Shown one piece after another: positions 42,909-54,961 of a stretch of 64,000 nucleotides of DNA. Origin of the DNA: Proales similis (lineage: Eukaryota > Rotifera > Eurotatoria > Ploima > Proalidae); contig JAGVRJ010000014.1 in NCBI GenBank assembly GCA_019059635.1, positions 434,001-498,000 on the forward strand, in the 5' to 3' direction. The notes beneath the pieces are model-generated. The model had not been told where the DNA came from and ran no database searches. It was given only the letters and a program-made list of their open reading frames with translations. Position numbers and translations under genes: made by a program. Numbering within the stretch: the stretch's first letter is position 1; every line of letters starts with the position of its first letter.

Positions 42909-42940
<32 letters not shown>
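42872..42940. repeat. GATG repeat followed by TG and GA runs
   Basis: (GATG)5 at 42872-42891, then (TG)5 near 42908-42917 and (GA)11 near 42919-42940. Confidence 0.9.
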
Positions 42941-42941
<1 letters not shown>

Positions 42942-43211
42942 AAAGAGAGTGGGCATGCTGCATGTTCACTTTTTGTTGGCCTCGAGCGCAGTCAGAGCAC
43001 CGTATAATAAACAAAATCAATTAATTATTTTCGAACGAGCTTGTGCGTTAAGTAAGAGAAAAGGATGAAAAGAGAATGATTTTGGAAGTGAGAGAGCGAG
43101 AGAGATAGAGAATAGAGAGAGAGAGAGAGTGGAAAAGAGGCAGAGGGGCGAGAGTGATGGAAGGAAAGTGAGATAGAAAAAGTATTTCGGGCAAGCTCTG
43201 CTTCAGCACGC

Positions 43212-43233
43212 TTTAGGTTTAGGTTTAGGTTAG
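43212..43233 (+). repeat. Short telomere-like TTTAGG array
   Basis: Three perfect TTTAGG hexamers followed by TTAG. Confidence 0.7.
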
Positions 43234-43649
43234 CAATGCATCTCAGGGCAAACATGGCACAACAGTATATCCAGTAGAAGCGCTTTAAAAGCAGCCAAAA
43301 GTCTTGAATACTTGCTGCAGACGAGGCGGATTATTTCTCTCTCTCTCTGGAAGCTTTGCCCAACTAATCAGGTTTGATTGATTGCTCCAACTCGACTGCT
43401 CGCTTAACTTACCTCATGTTAAAACACGTTAATTAATTCTATTTTCAAAATCAGGCGCCGTGCCCTCCGCTTCCAAAAGGAAGCCTTTTAATTGTAGACT
43501 TTGAGGGCGGGTTTCAGTTGATAATTATCGATTGTGTATTTTGCCTGTCTAGAATTCGGCTCAGCGACTAAAGAACGCTCGGATGAGGCTGGGCACGCTA
43601 GTTTGAGTTCGGTTGCAAACGAAATAGTGAGCCACGTAAAAACCAGAAC

Positions 43650-46308
43650 ATGAGCATCAGCACGCACGAGCTGAGAGTGCAGCTTCGCGACAGCCGCAAG
43701 CGCATCGAAGATCTTGAACTCTCCATATCGAACCTTAAGCACGAGTTTCTTGTCAAGGAGCGAGACAACGAGCGCCAGATCGCTCAGCTCAAGTCACAAC
43801 TAGCTGAAAAGGATGCCAGCATTGAAGCGAAAGAGACGCGCATATTCGAGCTTGAGCAAGATTTGGCAAATGCATTAAAGACCGCCAGACTCTCAAACGG
43901 TGGCTCGTTCGACGAGGGCTCCAAGCAAAATGAAAACTCGCCTGCTCAGTTCAAGTCGAAGCGAATTGCAATATCCGCTGCTCCAGCCCAGTCGAGGTTC
44001 AATCAAATCAAAGAGCTGCGGCAGACGCTGCGCAAAGTGTCCAAGTCAGAAGAGTAAGCGTAACTTGTTTAATTAAATCAGTTTTCTGTGGTTTCCTTTG
44101 GGCCAATCTCCTCCATATTCTCCATTCTCGACTCGGCCGCTTTGATTCTGTCTGATCGTCGATTCTTACTTATTCTCCTCTACCAAGGACCCAGGAAATG
44201 TTACGCAACGCTATTTATGAGAACGACTTTATGAAAAACTTGGAAGAGGATCAAATTGAGAACATAGTCGCTTGCATGCAGCCCATCTACTACGAAGAGA
44301 ATAAACTGATCATCAGAGAGGGCGACGTAGGCAACGAAGTGTTTGTTGTCGAAGGTGATTGCGACCGAGATTGAAATCAAATTCTTTCCAAATCACATTT
44401 GCTTCTTTTGGCTCATCCCCAACAGAGGGCATCGTGGAAGTGACCAAAAAGTCTCGCGTGCTCTGCACCATGAGCACAGGCAAAGTGTTCGGCGAGCTGG
44501 CAATACTCTACAACTGCACGCGAACGGCATCTGTCCGAGGTAACTGCCTCAAATCAAGCCACAGCCGGCAGTGTTCACGATTATTATTATTATTATTCTC
44601 AAAAGCGTTGACCCACTGCAAACTGTGGATGATTGATCGCGACACGTTCCAGGCCATAATGATGCGATTCGGCATCGAGAAGCACGACGACTACATGGAG
44701 TTGATCAAAAAGTAGCGTCTCATACGAAACAGTTCTCCTGTCTCGTTCTGTTCTAATCTGACCGAAAAAGCATCCCAATTTTCCAGGGTCTACGAGAAGA
44801 TCTTCTTCTCAAGCTTATCGACATATTGGACGAGGTGCGTCGTTTTTGCAGCCTTTTTGTTCACACTTGCACGCTTTTTCTGGTTGTCGCCTGTTTTACC
44901 AAGCAGTTTCACTTGTGCATAGAGCTCTTACGGCAAAGACGAGTTCGTGGTGCGACAGTTCGCCAGAGGTGACACCTTTTACATAATCAGCAAAGGACGC
45001 GTCAGACTCACCAAAGGAGTATCCAAATGGGACGAGCCGAAATTCATTCGCCACATGCATCGGGGAGATTTCTTCGGCGAGAGCGCTCTACTCGAGTGAG
45101 TGCTAGAATTTCAAATCAAACTGAGCACCAACAAGTTTCTAATCGAAAGTAGAGAAGAGACGCGCGAATTCAACGCGATTGCCGACGACGAGAACGGCGT
45201 GACCTGCCTGATTCTGGATCGACAGGCGTACGAGCAGATTCTCAAGGATCCGGAGCTCAAGCACAAGCGTCAAGAGTCAATTAAAATGTACAAACGCGCG
45301 CAAACGCAGCTTCTCAATCAGGACGACGAAGACGAAGAAGAAGAGGAGCTCGCTGAGCTGCGTCTGGGCCAATTGGAAATAATCGGCACACTTGGCGTGG
45401 GCGGCTTCGGCAGAGTAGAGCTCGTCAAGAGCCTGAAGAGTGGACGCACGTACGCGCTCAAGATTCTGAAGAAAAACCACATCGTCAAACTGAATCAACA
45501 AGACCACGTGATGAACGAGCGGAGCATCATGCTCTCGGCGCGCTCCAATTTCGTCAGCCGCTTGTACAAGACGTTCAAGGACAGAAAGTATTTGTACTTG
45601 CTACTCGAGCCATGTCTGGGCGGCGAGCTGTGGAGTTTGCTGAGGATCAAGCGAGTCCTAGAGGAGAACGAGACCAAATTCTACTCAGCCTGTGTGGTAG
45701 AAGCGTTTGCCTACTTGCATGCTCGAGGCATTGTCTACAGAGATCTCAAGCCCGAGAACATCCTGCTCGATTCGCGCGGCTATGCCAAACTGGTCGACTT
45801 TGGTTTTGCCAAAAAGATCGGCCTAGGCGCCAAGACGTGGACGTTTTGTGGCACACCCGAATACGTCGCCCCAGAGGTCATTCTGAACAAAGGCCACGAC
45901 TTGGCCGTCGATTACTGGAGTCTGGGAATCTTGATATTCGAGCTGCTGACCGGAAATCCGCCTTTTGTCGGCCCGGACCCCATGAGCACCTACAACAACA
46001 TCTTGAAGGGCATCGACGCGGTCGAGTTTCCTCGCAAAGTCAGCAAACATGCCGGTGCGCTCATCAAACGCCTTTGCAGAGAGAGTGCAGTCGATCGTAT
46101 TGGCTATCAGCGTGGCGGCTTCCGCGACGTTCAAAAGCACCGATGGTTCGACGGCTTTAGTTGGGAGAATCTTCGCACAGGCGCTCTAGAGGCCCCATTC
46201 ACGCCTGAGCTCAAGAACGAGATTGATCTCAGCTATTTCGACTCTTATCCCGATGACGATTCGAGCGAGCCAGAAGACGACGTCACCGGCTGGGATCAGG
46301 ACTTTTAA
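43650..46308 (+). CDS. PRKG1: cGMP-dependent protein kinase, type I beta-like
   Basis: 727 residues, seven exons (43650-44053, 44188-44354, 44426-44539, 44606-44711, 44771-44834, 44923-45095, 45153-46308). An N-terminal coiled-coil dimerisation helix is followed by the autoinhibitory sequence KRIAISAAP, close to the PKG I-beta KRQAISAEP. CNB-A ([16 protein letters not shown]) keeps Arg and a hydroxyl residue at the cGMP-selective place. CNB-B ([15 protein letters not shown]) keeps the Arg but has Glu where cGMP-selective sites have Thr. The kinase domain has [34 protein letters not shown] and [14 protein letters not shown], and the C-terminus ends TGWDQDF, like other PKGs. It acts in NO/cGMP signalling, homologous to fly foraging and worm egl-4. 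A TTA microsatellite lies in intron 3. Confidence 0.96.
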
Positions 46309-46602
46309 AATCGTCTTTGTGGCTTTCTCCTCCACATCAACTGTACATTTCTTCTCTCGTCGTCAAGGCCATCTGAGCCAGACCTGTTCGAGCAGCTTTT
46401 TCTAATCCAAGAAATCACAGTACGCGCTTATTAATCTTAATCGCCAACTCTTTTCTCCTCTTAAACTACAACTCTCTGCTGACTCAATCTAATTTAACTT
46501 TATTAATTTATTTAAAACGTGAAAATAAATTCAAAGCGAACTGAAACTGATGAAGCGCTAATCTAGGCCAGAGTGAATCAGAATCAGCCTGAATGCTGCA
46601 GT

Positions 46603-48326
46603 TCAGACCAGAACCGGATAACCGGCGAGTGATGCTGCTCTCAAGATAATAAGTCCAGAACAAGATTTCTTTTCATCGCCTGAGTACTCACCGATCCCGC
46701 AGTGGTTATCGCGATTGCGCGCCATTTTGCCAAAACCTTGCTCGCCCCAGCTCTCTCCCCTGTTTTCATCGCGTTTGCATTAACAGCTCAATCGACTGAG
46801 TGAGAGACTGACTGAATGAGAGAAGCAAGCCTACCACGAGTTCTTGATCAGCCAGTAGTCTTCGCCTTCTTCTGTTGTACCATAGCCGACAACAAGCACC
46901 GCGTGGCTGCATGTTCGTTTGGCATTTAGTTTAGCCAACCAGTCAGAGAGAGGCTCGCATTCAAACTTGAAATAAACTTTGACTCACTTCAAATTGGTCG
47001 AACTACATTTCGGCTCGAAATAAACGCCACTCTTGTACAATATGAACGAGCGATGGTTGCCGTCTATGCCTTGGCGATTTATTCTGCTCATCAGAGTCCG
47101 AACGAGGAAGAAGCCGAGCTATTTGGATTACCGACTGCGATTGGTCCGACCGTTTCCACCGCACTCCGCAATGCTTCTTCGCTTACAGGCAAGTTGACGT
47201 AGCCGGCCACGTTGGCCATCGCTTTCGACGAGTCGTAGCGGCAGTCGACCTTTCAAATCTGCTCAAATTTGTATCAATCAAGGTCGGCGAACTGCGCTCA
47301 CAATTCGGCCTTCGTAGGCATAGACCAGATCCGAGTTGATGCCCTTGTTCTCTTTAACGTAGCTGAACGCTTTTCGGAAAACCACGATCTCAATCACTTG
47401 ACGGCGCGCCAGTGAGGAAGTTAGAGATGAGTTACCTTGCGACATTAAGCCACCATCACAGCCCTGGTTGCCGTAGGCTGTCGAACAGTCGATCAGATTC
47501 TGCTCAGAGAACGTTATTTGCTGACCGCGGAGAATGCGCACCTGCGATTCGAGCGCTCCCGTGCTAACAAACGACTATTCTCATATTATTCTCCTCAATC
47601 GGCGTCATCTTCACTTGCGGCCTACATACCCAACACGCGCTGAAAGCTAAATTTTTTAAACAACAGCTGTATGAGAGAGGCCGCAAAACGAATAGATTAC
47701 CCGCAGAGACCCTGGTCTTTCACCGCTGACACAAAGCCTCTCTCGATCCAGTCTAAAAGGTTCGAGGAAACAAGAATCGAAGCTGGGCCACAAGAAAAGC
47801 ATTTACTCATTGAGCCCGAAGCCGAGACTCCTTTGAGTCGAACTGGCAGAGATTTCTGCTCGCTCTGACCAGCATTCAATGCAATTTTCTCCTTCAAACT
47901 CAACTTAAGGCCAAATTTGCCCTGCACAAGCTCGGTGTCTGTCTGTTGCAATAAAGCCAGATGAATACTATTCGAAAATTGTCCAAGTCCCCAGAGTCCT
48001 ACCCGATCGCAAAAAGCGTTCGCGCCCAGCATAAATGAACTGTTGACAGATTCCTGTAGCAAATTGTGCTTCACTATTTCGTTAAAGTTTTTCAGCCAGA
48101 CTTGAAAGCTACAGGAGAATTAAGAGCAAATTAAATTGAATCGTTGATTGAAATGTAACCGGAAATTGTCCTCTCGCTCGTCCGTGTAGACTTTGCCAAA
48201 CTGAAGCTTGTAGTCGTTCCATAGTTGGGACAACGCCGACTCCTTGGTGCTGGTCACATCCAGACCGCAGATGGATGTTAATAAAATAAAACAAGTTGCC
48301 AGTTGGTTCAATCGATTCGTGGCCAT
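46603..48326 (-). CDS. Cathepsin L-like cysteine protease with eleven exons including a 10-nt microexon
   Basis: 367 residues. Exons (transcript order): 48160-48326, 48003-48108, 47701-47942, 47630-47639, 47436-47574, 47302-47369, 47132-47249, 46988-47069, 46835-46906, 46692-46759, 46603-46634. A signal peptide ([17 protein letters not shown]) precedes an I29-type propeptide. The catalytic Cys-Trp is encoded by the 10-nt exon, giving [18 protein letters not shown]. The His ([10 protein letters not shown]) and Asn (IKNSWGESWG) follow, as does the Cys-rich GCDGGLM, so the active site is complete. A ~30-residue insert between propeptide and mature domain ([15 protein letters not shown]) is unusual. 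The other cathepsin L in the window has only three exons. It is head-to-head with EIF3D. Confidence 0.85.
47630..47639 (-). other. 10-nt microexon carrying the catalytic cysteine codon
   Basis: On the minus strand the exon reads C-GCG-TGT-TGG, completing a split Gly codon and adding Ala-Cys-Trp. It is flanked by a 61-nt intron (47640-47700, GT...AG) and a 55-nt intron (47575-47629, GT...AG). Without it the conserved GLCG and SFVSTG blocks are out of frame. Confidence 0.75.
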
Positions 48327-48832
48327 TACGTCAGGTTCAGGCTTTGACGGCAAAAAATTCAATCGAAATGAATCGAATGAAGAGAGCAAGACGAAAACAA
48401 AATGCTTAACCAAACAATGGCCTCTGTCCTGAACTATTTTGGACCTGGTCAGAATTAGACCAGGTCGGTCGAATATGGAACATTTTGTGGAACGCGTCAA
48501 ATTCACTCAAAAATAGGCTCTGATCAGATCGAGATGGGCGACGGGCAATTTTAGCCTAGTGCCAGGTGCTCAAGTCCGCCTACTGTGCAAGCTGGCTGAG
48601 ATGAGCTCTTTATAAGACAAATCGATTGGACAGTTGGCTTTGGTTTTGTGAGTGAGTGTGTAAGTGTGTCGGTTGCATGCATTCGTTGTGAACGCGATTG
48701 CATGGCCTGTGTCTCACGTTTTAACTTTGAGCGCAACTATAGGCTCTACAGACCAAACAGCGCTTGCATCTCATGTGACCTCGTTACCAATGTCATTTAG
48801 AAAGCTACTGAGAGAGACTGAGAGTCGCGCCA
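48327..48832. promoter_or_regulatory. Head-to-head spacer between the cathepsin L-like gene and EIF3D
   Basis: 506 bp with two 5' ends facing each other. No supported gene and no clear TATA box. Confidence 0.45.
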
Positions 48833-51110
48833 ATGAGTGAACAAAACGGTCAAGAGTCATCAGGAATATTTTCGCTGCCGTTGGTGAATGACAACGCCGA
48901 CGGCTGGGGACCTAACAATCAGCCGGAAAAGTTCAAAGAACTGCCCTACCAAAAGTTCTCCAAATCAGATCGTATTGGAAAAGTAATTCACCTGCCTGTC
49001 CAGCTGATGACCAGACTCTAAATTGGAATAAAATAGATCGCCGACTGGACAAACGCTTCTCACGGTGACAAGAAGAACTTCCGCTACCAGCAGCAGTTCT
49101 CGGTCGGCGGAGTTGGCCAGTACGCTTACTTCCACGACGAGGACGAGAACCAGTTCACTCTGGTCGATCAGTCCAAAACTGTTCGAACTTCCTATCAGAA
49201 GAAAATTCGCAGCATTCAGAACGTGAGACTTTTTTTTCAAATCAAATTGGCCAATTCGCTTCACTGTTCGAACTTGAACTGCAGAGAATTAACCGGAAAA
49301 TTGTTCGCACTGTTGAGAACAACAAAACAACCAAGATGGATCGGTAAGTCGCCGTTCGCTTCTCTCGTCTCCTCTCATTTCATCACATTCGGCAAACTTC
49401 AACTGGCATTCCAGAAACAAGACCAAGGGCAGAAAGTTCCAAGTAACTGCTGCATTCTGATTAAGAAAAAAATGCCAAACAGTTTGAAACTGAATTTTAA
49501 ATTAGCCGTCACTCAAGCCACGAGAGCCGTCGGTTAAAATCGGCCAAAATTGGGAGCTCAAGTCTGAAATTGAGTTTTCACGTCTTTCTAAGCTTAGTCT
49601 ACCCGGAGTGAGCGATCCAACTGATTTGTAAGCACAATTTGCGAAAAGGCCGACCAAAGCTGCAATTTCAATTCTAAAAAGGAAAATTTGCGGCTCTTTG
49701 GAATATTACGACAAGACTTACGATCGAATAAATACAAAACTCGGCTCGTCGGCCAACAGCACTCTGAAGCGAATCAATCGCGTCAGGTACAAGGTGACAA
49801 CAACTGACGACCCGATCATTCGCCAGGTAAACCGCTTGGCCCACAAGTATCAAAAGCTTTAACGCAAGCGAACTGCTGAACCGCGTCTAGCTGGCCAGAG
49901 AACAAAAAGAAGGCAACTGGGTTTTTGCCACCGACTCAATCATTTCCACCCTCATGTGCTGCAGTCGATCCGTTTATCCCTGGGATATCGTTGTCTCTGT
50001 AAGTCTTTTCTTCTTCGTTCTACGTCTCCTGTCCTCTTAATCGGACAACAAAAGAAATTCGACGACAAAATTTTCTTTGACAAACGAGACACGTCTGACT
50101 TTGGTAAGAACGAGCTCAACAGAAGCCGTTGAAAAACTTAAAGAGATCAAATCCTGACAGACCTGCTGTCGGTGAATGAGACCGCTGCTGAGCCGCCTCA
50201 AGACGATGAGAAACACGTCAACTCGCCGAAAAACCTGGCGCTCGAGGCCACGTTCATAAACTTTAACTTGTCGCAGCAAGTTTTGCACATGGTAATTGGT
50301 CAAAATAGTTTATCTGGCTACTAGGGACTCTCACTCTGCTGCGAATTGTGTCCAAAGAACAAAGAGCGCTACAAGTTCGACGAACCGAATCCATTCGAGG
50401 AGAACGAAGAACGAGAGAACGCCTCAGTGGCCTATCGATATCGTAAGTGGGACATCGGAGATGGCACTCACTTGGTCATCAGATCCGAAATCGATGCGGT
50501 CACGAGCAGTGCCAATGATGAGCGAATGTTTGTCAACATCAGGGCTCTGAATGAATGGAATTCGAAGGTTTGCCTAATTGAAAAGACTCTTGCCCTTGCC
50601 AAAAATTGACTCTTTTCTGCTGCTTTTTAAAGAGCGGAAGCAGCATCGATTGGCGAACTAAACTAGACTCGCAGTCCGGCGCCGTACTTGCCGCCGAGAT
50701 AAAGAACAACAGCTGCAAGCTAGCCAAATGGACCGTCTGCTCTATGCTGGCCGGCGTCGAGCAGATCAAGTTCGGATTTGTGTCGCGCGTCAACATGAAC
50801 GCCACCGACCGCCACGTCATCCTCGGCATGCAGCAGTTCAAGCCGGTTGAGTTCAGCGCTCAAATCAACTTGAACATGGACAATGCCTGGGGAGTAGTTA
50901 GATGCATCGCCGACTATCTGTTCAAGCAGCCGGACGGAAAGTACATAATCATGAAAGATCCCAACAAGGTGAATAGACCACTACTCCTCTCTTGCTCAAT
51001 TCAATCTAACCATCGAGTTGGACCAATAGGCGATATTGCGAATCTACTCGCTGCCCGAGGACGACCTGTCCGAAGAGGAGACCGAGGAGCAAGATGAGCA
51101 GGACGAATGA
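48833..51110 (+). CDS. EIF3D: Translation initiation factor eIF3 subunit D
   Basis: The cap-binding subunit of eIF3. A multi-exon gene with short introns; the first exon is 48833-48982 and the stop is at 51108-51110. Family blocks in order: [20 protein letters not shown], then [17 protein letters not shown], then [38 protein letters not shown], and [16 protein letters not shown]. The C-terminal half has [40 protein letters not shown] and [12 protein letters not shown]. The last ~15 residues are acidic, as usual. I did not fix every internal exon border, but consecutive blocks fall in the expected order. Confidence 0.94.
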
Positions 51111-51622
51111 AGACGCGGAGATAATTAAGCACACAACGCCGGCTTGTTTTACCCACCATTTTCCAAAAGCTAAAATAAAAGATTCAGACGGTGAAAGAGA
51201 AAACTTGAAGACCTGGGCCTGGTTGGGAGTGAATTTGGCCTGTTGGCGACGATTACAAAAGACGAGTTAAAAATAGACTTGAAGCTTGCAACGGTTTTGA
51301 TCGATTGAGCGTTGAAGCTGTATCAGTCGATTCGTATCGCCGAACGACAGGCTCCATTTCACACAGTTTACGCTCGTTCAACTGAGCAAAAACGAATCGC
51401 TTGGTCAATAGCTCTGTTTGAACTTTATCGCCGCGTCCTGATCGATAAGAGCAATAGAGCAAGAGAATACAATGGAGCTGGATTCGACTCGAATTTTGAT
51501 CTAAATTTAAACCGAGCGAATGCCGTTTTCCCATGCAACGTTAAATAATCAAGTTCGGGTATAAATAAGCCAGAGTGCGAGCCGTAGATCAGCAACTGAT
51601 CCTCTAGCTAACAAGAATCGAC
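51111..51622. other. Spacer and promoter of cathepsin L
   Basis: AATAAA at about 51174-51179 ends EIF3D. The right end holds the cathepsin L TATA box. No further gene seen. Confidence 0.55.
51560..51567 (+). promoter_or_regulatory. TATA box of cathepsin L
   Basis: TATAAATA 56-63 nt upstream of the ATG at 51623, the best core promoter motif in the window. Confidence 0.65.
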
Positions 51623-52734
<1,112 letters not shown>

Positions 52735-53030
52735 GTTCTTCCATAATTCGATCCCAATTTCCATTTCTTTGCAAAAAGCATCAGCGATGAGCTTTTAAAA
52801 TATAAAGCATAGCAAAACAGTTCTAATTAAAAAGCAAGAGCCATTTGACGCTTGTTTGTCAACGGCCTTGAATAAAAAAAAAATACACTTCGTCAAAGTA
52901 AAACAAAACAGCTTCTTTTAAAAGTTTATACTTGCTTGGGATTAATGTTGAAAATGAGAAAGAAAAGTGTGTGGCAAACAAAGCTGGGGAGAAGAGAAAA
53001 AGAGAGTTGAGGAGGAGAGAAAGGCGGCTC
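52735..53030. other. Convergent 3' flanks of cathepsin L and the Cys-rich protein
   Basis: AT-rich with an AATAAA-like run near 52871-52879. No gene seen. Confidence 0.45.
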
Positions 53031-54801
53031 TCAATAGCCGTGATAGAGCGGGTCGCGCAATTCGGACAAAAGTCGTTTTGTTTCGCCTTTTGCTTTTGGA
53101 CTCTTCTTACGTCGATAGATCAACAAGCTGACCAGAGCAACGAGGGCCAGGAAGCCGAGACTTGGTCCGATTATCACCAGATAAAACTGAAATGAACGCG
53201 AGCAAGAGGAGTCGGTGCTTTTTCGAGCATAATAGAAAGGCAGATCGCAATTTACAAACTCTGCACTCCCTTGAGGACAGACGGCTCCGCTTGGACAACT
53301 GCGAGGTGCGCATGAAGAACAAGGACAAAAGAAGCCAGACGGACATAGGCTGCAACCGAGTGCACCCGGCTCTTCGGTAAAAGATCCTCGTGGGCATTCG
53401 TTGCACAACCCAAAGTCTTTGGCGGGCTTGTAAAAGCCAGGTCTACACGGTACGCATTCAATGGCCGCCTCTACCAGACTCTCCGCGCCCGCCTCACAAG
53501 GCTCACACCGCACGCAGCCGGTTTGATTGCAGTGCGAGCCGAGAAAACAAGGACCGCACTGAGCTTGGCCCTGCTTGCTCTGGAAATAGCCGGGCTCACA
53601 CTCCTTGCAGCTGGTCGAGCCGGTCTTGTCCGCGAATTGCCCTGTCAAGCGAGATGAGGAATTGCTTTATCAACTTGGACTCTTATCAAGTCAAACCTTT
53701 TGCACAAGGCTCGCACGAATCAAAACTCGCATTCGATTTGAAGAACCCGGCCAAGCAATCGCTGCAGTTTGTTGACGATTCGCTCCTGTGAAATGATTGA
53801 GAACAAATATTTACGCATTTACTCGTCTGCAAGGCACTCGATCAAGCGGTAAATGTGATTTACAAGGATTCTTGGCCAGCTGGACAGGGAAGGCAATCTG
53901 TTGAGGCATTTGCCGGTTGAAACGAGCCCGTAGGACATGCTCGGCATTTACTCTGTCCGTTCAGATCATTGAACGAGCCGGGCGGGCACTGATCGCAGTT
54001 CCTACACCCCGTACGACTTGAGATTTCAAACTTAAACAAACAGGTTCTGGAGAAAAGAACTGAGGTTTACTTGCAAAAAGTGCCTGCTTGGCATTCATTG
54101 CATTGGGTCTGGCCGAACAAAGGCTGAAAGAAGCCCTCCGAGCAGTTGGTGCAGTTCGGCGCCGCTTCGATCTGATTGAACGATCCAGGTTCGCACAAGT
54201 AACAACTGACGCTCGCGGTGCGATTGGCATACGAGCCTTCCCAGCATTTGTGGCACAATTTAGCTCCTGTGGTGCTTGATTCAACTTCAACCTTTCTGAT
54301 CTTGCTTGGTTACACCATCGAACAAATTTACTTTGAGTAGAAGCCTTTCTGACAAGGCAAGCATTCGCTCTGGTTGAATTTGGCATTGTGAAAGCCTTCT
54401 GCGCACGGGACACAATCTACGCATGTACCAGTCAATGGACAGCAGCCGCATTCGTCGAAGCCTTTCCGAGCAGTTTTTATATTCAGAAAAAGAGGAGCAC
54501 AGCCGAGCATAGCGTGTCTAATTTGATTGATTCTTGCAGCAACAAGTCTGACGCACAGACAGACAAATTCCAATCGACTATTGCTCACAAGTGAACCGAG
54601 CAGCAGCAGCGGCGGCAGCTAACTTTGATTGTAAATGCTTCCCGGAGCACAAAAGTGGCATTGGCTCAGATTGAATGCAGAACAGTTCTGATCAGGGCCG
54701 CTAGTCCACCAGCGTTGGCTAAACTGTTTTGACTGCGAATTGTCAACAACCAGAAAGGCACAAACAAACACGACCACTAAATGCTGAAGCTTGAAATGCA
54801 T
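53031..54801 (-). CDS. Cysteine-rich type I membrane protein with ephrin-receptor-like (GCC2/GCC3) repeats
   Basis: A multi-exon gene. ATG 54801 opens a signal peptide (LVVVFVCAFLVVDNSQS). The ectodomain is a string of about ten modules of the form C-x2-C-x(3)-GxF/Y, for example CEPGSFNQIEAAPNCTNC, CSEGFFQPLFGQTQCNEC, CPPGSFNDLNGQSKCRAC and CRPGFYKPAKDFGLCNEC, like the repeats of ephrin receptors and GCC2/GCC3 domains. Several carry N-glycosylation sequons. One helix (FYLVIIGPSLGFLALVALVS) follows, then a ~30-residue basic tail with a dileucine-type signal (GETKRLLSEL) and a C-terminal DPLYHGY. There is no kinase or death domain. It is probably an orphan cell-surface or endosomal receptor-like protein. 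Internal exon borders are only partly resolved. Confidence 0.7.
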
Positions 54802-54961
54802 TTCTTCAAGGTCGAGATTAGAGGAGACCAACACGAGTTGGAGCACTGCAGCCGAGCTAGAGCTGCATGTTTAAGAAAAAAAGAGGCAAAACACAGAATC
54901 GGCTATCGATTCTGCTTGTCTTGAGCAGCTTGCTAGATTAACAGGGTTTATTGACGATCGA

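Larger units (their letters stand above)
41798..43649. other. Repeat-rich intergenic region upstream of PKG
   Basis: 1.85 kb without a supported gene. It carries GA, GATG and TG microsatellites and a short TTTAGG array. The open frames here are low-complexity products of these repeats. Confidence 0.6.

Noticed and set aside
42877-43255. Open frames across the GA/CT runs upstream of PKG
   Set aside because: Pure microsatellite translations (Arg-Glu and Ser-Leu repeats).
47574-47701. First impression that the minus-strand cathepsin L had lost its catalytic cysteine and was a pseudogene
   Set aside because: A 10-nt exon (47630-47639) with proper GT-AG introns restores the Cys-Trp and the frame.
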